A DNA stretch of 5,759 nucleotides from Rhodospirillaceae bacterium (GTDB lineage Bacteria > Pseudomonadota > Alphaproteobacteria > Rhodospirillales > Magnetospirillaceae), in the NCBI GenBank assembly GCA_030151865.1, contig JASLCK010000050.1, positions 1 to 5,759 of the forward strand, given 5' to 3'. The position numbers and the translations under genes are program-made. The notes under the pieces are model-generated. The model saw only the letters and a list, made by a program, of their open reading frames with translations. It did not search any database and was not told the DNA's origin. This document shows, in pieces, positions 1 through 5,111 of this stretch (position 1 is its first letter; every line of letters begins with the position of its first letter).

Positions 1-1067
1 TGCCGGTGCAGCGTTATAAGCAGGTTCTGGGCGCGGTGATGTTGTCGTCATCGGGCGACGACATTCAGCAAAGCCTGTTCAAGGTGCGCCTGACCATCTT
101 TCAGGCCTTCGCTTTTGCCCTGACCATCACCATTGCTTTGTCCTTGTATCTGGCAGGCACCATCGCCCGGCCGATCCGCCGTCTGGCCGCCGCCGCCGAC
201 CGGGTGCGACGCGGTCATGGCCGTCGTCACAACATCCCCGATTTAACCGCCCGGCGTGACGAAATCGGTGAATTGTCCAGCGCACTGCGCGATATGACCG
301 AAGCCTTGTGGCGGCGGATGGACGCCATCGAAGCCTTTGCCGCCGACGTCGCCCACGAGATCAAGAACCCCCTGACCTCGCTGCGTTCGGCGGTGGAAAC
401 CGTATCGCGCATCAGCAATCCCGAACAACAACGCAAGCTGATGGCCATCATTCAAGATGACGTGACCCGCCTGGACCGGCTGATTTCTGACATTTCCGAC
501 GCATCGCGCCTGGACGCCGAACTGTCGCGGGCGGAAACCGACCCCTTGCAATTGCGCCCGATGATCGAGGCCATGGCCGCTATCTATCGCGACACTGGCG
601 CAACCGGAGGGGTGAGTGTCACCGTGCAATCCGATCCCAAGGACGATTTGCAGGTTTTGGGCATCGAAAGCCGTCTGGGACAGGTGCTACGCAACCTGCT
701 GACCAACGCCTTATCCTTCAGTCCGCCGGGCAGCGAAATCATCCTGCGCACCAGCCGCACCAAGACCGGCCCCAAACCAGAAGTAGTGATCGAAGTGCTG
801 GACCAAGGCCCCGGCATTCCCGACAACAAGCTGGACGCAATCTTCGAACGGTTCTATTCCGAACGCCCCAAGGACGAAAAATTCGGCACCCATTCAGGGT
901 TGGGGCTGTCGATTTCCAAACAGATCGTCGAGGCCCATGGCGGAACCATCACCGCTGCCAACCGTATCGATGAAAGCGGCGCGGTGCTTGGCGCTCACTT
1001 CACGGTTCGCCTGCCCGCCGTCCAGAATTCGACGCCTTCGCCGCGTCCGGCTGCGCAGGATCGTTGA
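1..1067 (+). CDS. chvG: ChvG-type sensor histidine kinase, C-terminal part (5' truncated by window edge)
   Basis: Membrane-bound sensor kinase that autophosphorylates on histidine and passes phosphate to a response regulator (ChvI in this family). Reading is in phase from base 3; the GTG at 6 is internal, since ChvG proteins are usually over 500 residues and only about 354 are here. Numbering from that GTG: the end of the periplasmic sensor domain (1-28), a transmembrane helix (about 29-51), HAMP (about 50-105), the H-box with phospho-acceptor His117 in VAHEIKNPLTSLR, the N-box with Asn234 (RNLLTNA), G1 DQGPGIP (266-272), the F-box FERFYSERP and G2 GTHSGLGLSI (294-303). All catalytic motifs are intact. 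The SSGDDIQ stretch before the membrane helix and the FYSERP...HSGLGLS signature resemble ChvG/ExoS, and hprK follows 31 nt downstream as in other alphaproteobacteria. The partner chvI would be expected upstream, outside the window. The subfamily name rests on motifs and neighbours; the kinase call itself is certain. Confidence 0.88.
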   Translation, partial: PVQRYKQVLGAVMLSSSGDDIQQSLFKVRLTIFQAFAFALTITIALSLYLAGTIARPIRRLAAAADRVRRGHGRRHNIPDLTARRDEIGELSSALRDMTEALWRRMDAIEAFAADVAHEIKNPLTSLRSAVETVSRISNPEQQRKLMAIIQDDVTRLDRLISDISDASRLDAELSRAETDPLQLRPMIEAMAAIYRDTGATGGVSVTVQSDPKDDLQVLGIESRLGQVLRNLLTNALSFSPPGSEIILRTSRTKTGPKPEVVIEVLDQGPGIPDNKLDAIFERFYSERPKDEKFGTHSGLGLSISKQIVEAHGGTITAANRIDESGAVLGAHFTVRLPAVQNSTPSPRPAAQDR

Positions 1068-1098
1068 CTCGCCGCTCGCGCCGATCCACCCTGTAGGG

Positions 1099-1530
1099 AT
1101 GATCAGACTTCATGGCACCTGCATAGACATCGACGGGTCGGGCGTGCTTCTGCGCGGCGCGTCTGGGTCAGGCAAATCCGATCTGGCGTTGCGCCTGATC
1201 GATGAAGGGGCGCGATTGGTCGCCGACGATCAGGTCGAGATCGAACGCGAAGGCGAACATTTGGCCGCCCGTCCGCCCGCCACTATCGCGGGCATGATGG
1301 AAGTGCGCGGGCTGGGCCTGTTCCGCCTGGGGCATATCCCCTCTACGGTCCGTCTGGTAATCGATCTGGTCCCTGCGGATACCGTGGAACGCCTGCCCGA
1401 TCCCGAAACCGTCGATCTGCTGGGTATCGCCGTCCCCCTGGTGCGCTTGGCCCCGTGGGAAAGCTCGGTGACAGCCAAGGTACGCCTTGCCCTGCGCATG
1501 GCCCTGGGAACCCTGACTCCCATACGATGA
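1099..1530 (+). CDS. hprK: HPr kinase/phosphorylase, short alphaproteobacterial form
   Basis: Phosphorylates (and in studied homologues can dephosphorylate) the regulatory serine of HPr in the cytoplasm. The 143-residue product is only the C-terminal catalytic domain: proteins of Firmicutes are about 310 residues with an extra N-terminal domain. Visible motifs are His5 in LHGTC, at the place of the catalytic-site histidine of the family, Walker A GASGSGKS (20-27), VADD (41-44) with the acidic metal-binding residues, and the HPrK signature EVRGLGLF (68-75). The ATG at 1099 was chosen because no other in-frame start lies between it and the upstream gene's coding region; the reading frame stays open back to 937 but only by overlapping chvG. 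The Shine-Dalgarno is poor (TAGGG directly against the ATG), so translation may depend on coupling to chvG, which ends 31 nt upstream. Its stop overlaps the rapZ start (ATGA). Its substrate HPr is encoded about 1.4 kb downstream, with Ser59 conserved. Confidence 0.93.
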   Translation: MIRLHGTCIDIDGSGVLLRGASGSGKSDLALRLIDEGARLVADDQVEIEREGEHLAARPPATIAGMMEVRGLGLFRLGHIPSTVRLVIDLVPADTVERLPDPETVDLLGIAVPLVRLAPWESSVTAKVRLALRMALGTLTPIR

Positions 1531-2495
1531 TGCAAGACGCCGCTCCCGACACCGCCGCCCTCCAGGGCGTCCCGTCCGGTTCGGCGCCGGATCGGTCAGG
1601 CTGTGGTGCCGATCCATCGGATCAGAACAAGCTGGTTTTGGTCACCGGCATGTCGGGGGCTGGCAAGACCCACGCCCTGAAGGCCCTGGAAGATATGGGC
1701 TATGAAGCCCTGGACAACCTGCCGCTGTCGCTGTTGGGGGCACTGGTCCGTCCCGGTGCGGTGCCATCGGCCCTGACCCGCCCGCTGGCTATCGGCATCG
1801 ACATCCGCACCCGCGATTTCGGCGTCGCCAGCATGCTGGCGGAAATGGACCGTCTGCATGCGGAAAGCTGCGTCGATATGCAGCTTTTGTTCATGGATTG
1901 CGAAGACGAAGTGCTCTGTCGACGCTTCACCGAAACCCGCCGCCGCCACCCCCTGGCCCAGGATCGCCCGCTGATCGACGGTATCCGTCACGAACGAGAA
2001 CTGGTCTCGCCCCTGCAAAGCCGGGCCGATCTGCTGATCGACAGCACCGATTTACCGCCGGGCGAACTCAAACGCATTCTGACCGGCCATTTTGGCCTGG
2101 ACCACAAACCGGCCTTAGTGATCTTCCTCACCTCGTTTTCCTATCGCCGCGGCCTGCCGCGCGAGGCTGATCTGGTGTTCGATGCCCGCTTTCTGGCCAA
2201 TCCCCATTATGATCCGGCCTTGCGCCCCTTGACAGGGCGCGATCCGGCGGTCGCCCATTATGTGGAAGGCGACCCTGATTTTCAGACCTTCTTTACCTCT
2301 CTGACCGGGCTGATCGGGCCGTTATTGCCGCGTTTCGCCGCCGAGGGGAAAAGTTATCTAACAATTGCCGTCGGGTGCACCGGCGGCCGCCATCGTTCGG
2401 TGGCGATCACCGAAAAGCTGGGCCAATGGCTGCGCGATGCCGGACAGAGGGTAGACCTCAGGCATCGCGAGCTTGAGGAGGGGGAAATAAAGTGA
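1527..2495 (+). CDS. rapZ: RapZ/YvcJ family nucleotide-binding protein (RNase adapter)
   Basis: P-loop protein of 322 residues. In E. coli RapZ senses glucosamine-6-phosphate and delivers the sRNA GlmZ to RNase E; the B. subtilis homologue YvcJ hydrolyses nucleotides. The role in alphaproteobacteria is not settled. Motifs: Walker A GMSGAGKT (41-48), LDNLP (62-66), GIDIRTRDF (90-98), the FMDCEDEVL...FTETRRRHPL block (122-142), then the C-terminal domain with SFSYRRGLPREADLVFDARF (203-222), NPHYDP, RPLTGRD and the GCTGGRHRS loop (283-291) that belongs to the C-terminal sensing/RNA-binding domain in E. coli. Starts at 1527 or 1530 (two adjacent ATGs) are the only ones that keep the P-loop, so about 33 residues precede the position where E. 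coli RapZ begins. That extension is rich in Ala, Pro, Gly and Asp and looks disordered. The start overlaps the hprK stop as ATGA with no clear Shine-Dalgarno, implying translational coupling. EIIA follows after 10 nt. Confidence 0.95.
   Translation: MMQDAAPDTAALQGVPSGSAPDRSGCGADPSDQNKLVLVTGMSGAGKTHALKALEDMGYEALDNLPLSLLGALVRPGAVPSALTRPLAIGIDIRTRDFGVASMLAEMDRLHAESCVDMQLLFMDCEDEVLCRRFTETRRRHPLAQDRPLIDGIRHERELVSPLQSRADLLIDSTDLPPGELKRILTGHFGLDHKPALVIFLTSFSYRRGLPREADLVFDARFLANPHYDPALRPLTGRDPAVAHYVEGDPDFQTFFTSLTGLIGPLLPRFAAEGKSYLTIAVGCTGGRHRSVAITEKLGQWLRDAGQRVDLRHRELEEGEIK
2476..2481 (+). promoter_or_regulatory. Strong Shine-Dalgarno-like AGGAGG inside the 3' end of rapZ
   Basis: A perfect AGGAGG within a longer purine run (2475-2485) lies 24 nt before the EIIA start, which is too far to serve it directly. 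It is 10 nt before a GTG at 2492 that opens a five-codon frame ending on the EIIA start codon. It may recruit ribosomes for that mini-frame and for the downstream gene, or it may simply result from coding for Glu-Glu-Gly near the RapZ C terminus. Confidence 0.4.
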
Positions 2496-2509
2496 AGGTC
2501 GCACAATGA
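2492..2509 (+). other. Possible five-codon coupling mini-ORF between rapZ and EIIA
   Basis: GTG AAG GTC GCA CAA TGA would encode MKVAQ. Its GTG overlaps the rapZ stop codon (GTGA at 2492-2495) and its TGA overlaps the EIIA start (ATGA at 2506-2509). With AGGAGG 10 nt upstream, it could relay terminating ribosomes from rapZ to EIIA. This is an inference from arrangement only; no conservation evidence is available here, and chance is possible. Confidence 0.25.
2494..2498 (+). promoter_or_regulatory. Ribosome binding site for EIIA (GAAGG)
   Basis: GAAGG lies 7 nt before the ATG at 2506 and overlaps the rapZ stop codon. It supports this ATG as the EIIA start, in agreement with the family's typical N terminus (MIGMVLVTHG). 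Confidence 0.55.
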
Positions 2510-2913
2510 TTGGAATGGTCCTTGTCACCCACGGCCGACTTGCCGACGAGCTGGTCGCCGCCCTTGAACACGTGGTCGGTCCGCAATCCAGTATCGCCAC
2601 GGTCTGCATCGGACCGGAAGACGATATGGAACAGCGCCGCCAGGATATCTTGCAATCCACCACCAAGGTCGATGACGGCTCGGGCGTGGTGGTGTTGACC
2701 GATATGTTCGGCGGCACCCCGTCCAACCTGGCCATCTCGATCATGGATAAGGCCAAGGTGGAGGTGATCGCAGGCGTCAATCTGCCCATGCTGATCAAGC
2801 TGGCCAGCGTGCGCCATCATGAAAATCTGGCCAACGCCGTGATCAGCGCCCAGGAAGCGGGCCGTAAGTACATCAACGTCGCTTCCAGCTTGCTGTCCCA
2901 GGACAATACGTAA
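2506..2913 (+). CDS. manX: PTS mannose/fructose-family EIIA component
   Basis: Small cytoplasmic phosphocarrier (135 residues) of the EIIA-Man fold that receives phosphate from HPr. His9 in LVTHGRLA matches the phosphorylated His10 of E. coli ManX EIIA. TDMFGGTPSN (65-74) is the family's second active-site segment, with Asp66 at the place of the conserved aspartate, and GVNLPML (90-96) is also typical. The length is that of a stand-alone EIIA domain; E. coli ManX carries a fused EIIB domain that is missing here, and no EIIB, EIIC or EIID gene is in the window. In alphaproteobacteria this protein sits with hprK and HPr and is thought to be regulatory rather than part of a sugar transporter. 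It begins 10 nt after rapZ and ends 4 nt before the HPr start. The gene symbol follows the name used for the rhizobial homologue; the domain identity is certain, the physiological output is not. Confidence 0.93.
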   Translation: MIGMVLVTHGRLADELVAALEHVVGPQSSIATVCIGPEDDMEQRRQDILQSTTKVDDGSGVVVLTDMFGGTPSNLAISIMDKAKVEVIAGVNLPMLIKLASVRHHENLANAVISAQEAGRKYINVASSLLSQDNT

Positions 2914-2917
2914 TTTC

Positions 2918-3223
2918 GTGACGGATATGACCAACGCTACCGAAAACGCCGGTGCTGACGTGCAAAGCAGCGCCACCATCACCAATCGGCGCGGCCTGCA
3001 TGCCCGCGCCGCCGCCAAGTTCGTCAAGCTGGCCAGCCAGTTCAAGGCTCAGGTCACCGTGTCAAACCGCGGTATCGACGTCTCAGGCCTGTCCATCATG
3101 GGACTGATGATGCTGGCCGCCGGGCCGGGCACCACCATCGACCTGAAGGGATCGGGCGAAGATGCCGCCCAGGCCGTACAGGCCCTGGTCGATCTGATCG
3201 ACAGCAAATTCGACGAGGATTAA
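2918..3223 (+). CDS. ptsH: HPr phosphocarrier protein
   Basis: Small cytoplasmic phosphocarrier of 101 residues that takes phosphate from EI on histidine and passes it to EIIA. The active site is RGLHARAAAKF with His28 (equivalent to His15) followed by Arg30. The regulatory segment LSIMGLMMLAA carries Ser59, exactly 31 residues after the histidine as in B. subtilis HPr (15 to 46), so it should be a substrate of the HprK encoded upstream. Ala31 replaces the proline usual after HAR in E. coli and B. subtilis. About 13 residues precede the normal HPr N terminus. The GTG at 2918, 4 nt after the EIIA stop, was taken as the start; the ATG at 2927 would shorten the protein by three residues. Neither has a good Shine-Dalgarno, which suggests re-initiation after EIIA. 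The EI gene begins 8 nt downstream. The identity is secure; the exact start is uncertain. Confidence 0.94.
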   Translation: MTDMTNATENAGADVQSSATITNRRGLHARAAAKFVKLASQFKAQVTVSNRGIDVSGLSIMGLMMLAAGPGTTIDLKGSGEDAAQAVQALVDLIDSKFDED

Positions 3224-3231
3224 CCCCGCCC

Positions 3232-5022
3232 ATGACCACGCCCGAGGAACGGTCCGCACTGGATGTTCGCGCCCCCACGGGCGAACGGGTGTTCGTCGGT
3301 CTGGGGGTCAGTCCGGGCATAGCCATCGGGGTTGCCTATCCCCATGACGCCGGGGCGGTCATCGTCCCGGAATACAAGATCGCCAAGGACAAGATCGAAG
3401 CCGAGCGCGCCCGCTTTGCCGCCGCCGTCGATGGGGCCACCCGTCAGATCGGCAAGCTGCAAAACAAGGCGCGCGGCCTGCCGGGTTCGGCCGGGGAAGA
3501 GTTGGGATATCTGCTGGAAGCTTATCAGCAGATGCTGAATGGCTCGCGTCTGGTGCGCGGGGTCGATCAGCGCATCGCGGCAGACCGTATCAACGCCGAA
3601 GCCGCCGTGCAGATTGAAATCAACGGCATCGTGCGCGGCTTTGCCGCCATGGAGGATGCCTATCTGGCGGCGCGGATCGAAGACATCCGCGAAGTCGGGC
3701 GCCGTCTGGTCCGCAATCTGACCAAGACGCCCTATAAACCCTTTTCCATGCTGCCCAAGAACGCCGTCATCCTGGCCGAGGAATTGACCCCGGCTGATAC
3801 GGCTTTGCTGGACCCCAGTGCCGTTGCAGGCATGGCTACCGTATTGGGCGGCACCGCCAGTCATACCGCAATCATGGCCCGATCCCTGGGATTGCCCGCT
3901 GTGGTCGGCCTGGCGGGCGTCCTGACCGGCATCGTACCCGGTCAGATCGTGATTATCGATGGCGCCGATGGCAAGGTAGTGCTGAATCCGTCGGAAGAGA
4001 CACTGGCGGCCTATCGCGGGCGGCGGGCCGATTATCTGCGCACCCGGCGCAAGCTGAACCGTCTGAAAAAAGTGCCCGCCGTCACCACCGATGGCGCGCA
4101 GATCACCTTGCAGGCCAATCTGGAACTGCCGGCTGAGATCGATGCGGTTTTATCCATGGGCGCCGCCGGGGTCGGTCTGTTGCGCAGCGAGTTCATGTTC
4201 ATGAACCGCGACGAACTGCCCGACGAGGATGAGCAATACGCCATCCTGCGCGATCTGGTGAAACGGCTGGACGGGCGCAACCTGACCATTCGCACCCTGG
4301 ATGCGGGCGGCGATAAAATGGCTCCGGCCTTGGGCATCGGCAGCGGCCCCAATCCGGCGTTGGGACTGCGCGCCATCCGTCTCTGTCTGAAGCGTCCGGA
4401 AATTCTGGAAACCCAACTGGCTGCGATCCTGCGGGCCGGAGCGCACGGGCCAGTCCGCATCCTGATCCCCATGGTCTGCGCTGTAGAAGAATTGCTGGCG
4501 GTGCGCGCCGCCATGGACAGTGTGGTGCGCCGCCTCAAGCGCCGCCATATCCCCTTTGCCAATCCCCTGCCGCCCATCGGCACCATGATCGAAGTTCCCG
4601 GCGCCGCTTTGGCTGCCGACGCCCTGGCCTGGCATTCGGACTTTTTTGCCATCGGCACCAATGATCTGACCCAGTACACCCTGGCTATCGACCGCGCCGA
4701 TGAAGCGGTGAACCACCTTTACAATCCCCTGCATCCGGCGGTGTTGCGATTGATCCAGTTTGCCGCCGAAGCCGCCATGCGGGCGCGCATTCCCGTCAGC
4801 GTCTGTGGCGAAATCGCTGGTGATCCCCGCTATACCGCTTTGCTTTTGGGATTGGGCATCCGTGACCTGTCGATGGCCACCCACAGCATTCCCACCGTCA
4901 AGCAACGGGTGCGTACCCTGGATCTGATGGCAGCGACCCGCCGGGTTCGGGCCATCATGGATCAGTCGGATACCACCCGCATCGGCCAGTTGTTGGACGA
5001 TTTTAACCGTGGATCAGACTAA
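3232..5022 (+). CDS. ptsI: PTS Enzyme I (phosphoenolpyruvate-protein phosphotransferase), no GAF domain
   Basis: First protein of the PTS: autophosphorylates with PEP and passes the phosphate to HPr in the cytoplasm. At 596 residues it is slightly longer than E. coli EI (575). Domains: the HPr-binding N-terminal part starting with GLGVSPGIAIG (23-33), the swivelling phosphohistidine domain with His211 in GGTASHTAIMARSLGLPAVVG, and a C-terminal PEP-binding barrel (about 280-570). Barrel residues match E. coli by motif: Arg318 in GLLRSEFMFM, Arg354 in RTLDAGGDK, Glu453 in MIEVPGA, Asn477-Asp478 in GTNDLTQYT, Arg488 and Cys525 in SVCGE. There is no N-terminal GAF domain, so this is not the glutamine-sensing PtsP (EI-Ntr) architecture, although databases often apply the symbol ptsP to the whole family. 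The ATG at 3232 lies 8 nt after the HPr stop, with GAGGA at 3215-3219 as a rather distant Shine-Dalgarno. Probably the last gene of the operon, as an 89-nt gap follows. Confidence 0.95.
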   Translation: MTTPEERSALDVRAPTGERVFVGLGVSPGIAIGVAYPHDAGAVIVPEYKIAKDKIEAERARFAAAVDGATRQIGKLQNKARGLPGSAGEELGYLLEAYQQMLNGSRLVRGVDQRIAADRINAEAAVQIEINGIVRGFAAMEDAYLAARIEDIREVGRRLVRNLTKTPYKPFSMLPKNAVILAEELTPADTALLDPSAVAGMATVLGGTASHTAIMARSLGLPAVVGLAGVLTGIVPGQIVIIDGADGKVVLNPSEETLAAYRGRRADYLRTRRKLNRLKKVPAVTTDGAQITLQANLELPAEIDAVLSMGAAGVGLLRSEFMFMNRDELPDEDEQYAILRDLVKRLDGRNLTIRTLDAGGDKMAPALGIGSGPNPALGLRAIRLCLKRPEILETQLAAILRAGAHGPVRILIPMVCAVEELLAVRAAMDSVVRRLKRRHIPFANPLPPIGTMIEVPGAALAADALAWHSDFFAIGTNDLTQYTLAIDRADEAVNHLYNPLHPAVLRLIQFAAEAAMRARIPVSVCGEIAGDPRYTALLLGLGIRDLSMATHSIPTVKQRVRTLDLMAATRRVRAIMDQSDTTRIGQLLDDFNRGSD

Positions 5023-5044
5023 CCGGCCACCCGTGTCCCTAAGC

Positions 5045-5075
5045 GCAAGGATTGCCGAACGGAACCGGCCTTTGC
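5045..5075 (+). terminator. Imperfect hairpin after ptsI, weak terminator candidate
   Basis: GCAAGG (5045-5050) can pair with CCTTTGC (5069-5075) with one bulged T, and CCG (5055-5057) with CGG (5066-5068) around an 8-nt loop, leaving ATTG unpaired on the left arm. Only three T residues follow the GC-rich part, so it would be a poor intrinsic terminator. It also overlaps the candidate ahcY promoter. It is the only fold-back seen between ptsI and ahcY. Confidence 0.2.
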
Positions 5076-5081
5076 TATACC
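5052..5081 (+). promoter_or_regulatory. Candidate promoter for ahcY (extended -10)
   Basis: TTGCCG (5052-5057) and TATACC (5076-5081) are separated by 18 nt, and TGC directly before the second box makes an extended -10. This is the most promoter-like stretch in the 89-nt gap between ptsI and ahcY, ending 30 nt before the ahcY start. It suggests that ahcY is transcribed at least partly on its own. The call rests on consensus matching by eye. Confidence 0.4.
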
Positions 5082-5098
5082 CCTGACCAAGTTGTCTC

Positions 5099-5103
5099 AG
5101 GAG
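5099..5103 (+). promoter_or_regulatory. Ribosome binding site for ahcY (AGGAG)
   Basis: AGGAG lies 8 nt before the ATG at 5112. It is one of the few good Shine-Dalgarno sites in the window, consistent with high expression of a housekeeping gene, and it fixes the ahcY start. Confidence 0.75.
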
Positions 5104-5111
5104 CCGTCACC

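Noticed and set aside
6..8. GTG at base 6 as a true start of the histidine kinase
   Set aside because: The frame is open to the left edge, and the first residues read as the end of a ChvG periplasmic domain, so the gene continues upstream.
937..1098. Upstream extension of the hprK reading frame overlapping the chvG 3' end
   Set aside because: The added 54 residues are Arg-rich and out of character with HprK. The ATG at 1099 places LHGTC and the P-loop at the positions expected for short HprK, and the extension only mirrors the kinase coding sequence in another frame.
1068..1098. Promoter or terminator between chvG and hprK
   Set aside because: Thirty-one GC-rich bases with no clear hairpin followed by T residues and no -35/-10 pair were seen.
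1455..1526. Earlier in-frame start for rapZ within hprK
   Set aside because: It would overlap hprK by 76 nt, and the added residues have no family support. The ATGA overlap at 1527 is the standard coupled arrangement.
2458..3045. Minus-strand open frame of 195 residues across the EIIA/HPr junction
   Set aside because: It is opposite two confidently identified genes and shows no recognisable domain, so it is a shadow frame.
4032..4905. Long minus-strand open frames opposite ptsI (215 and 251 residues)
   Set aside because: They lie wholly opposite a well-conserved Enzyme I coding region. Their Arg/Ser- or Gly/His/Gln-rich composition is typical of antisense frames in GC-rich DNA, and no family is recognisable.
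5023..5111. SAH or SAM riboswitch upstream of ahcY
   Set aside because: The gap lacks the conserved SAH-riboswitch core (the GAGGAGCGCUGC-like segment), and I could not draw a matching pseudoknot. The AGGAG here is only the Shine-Dalgarno.
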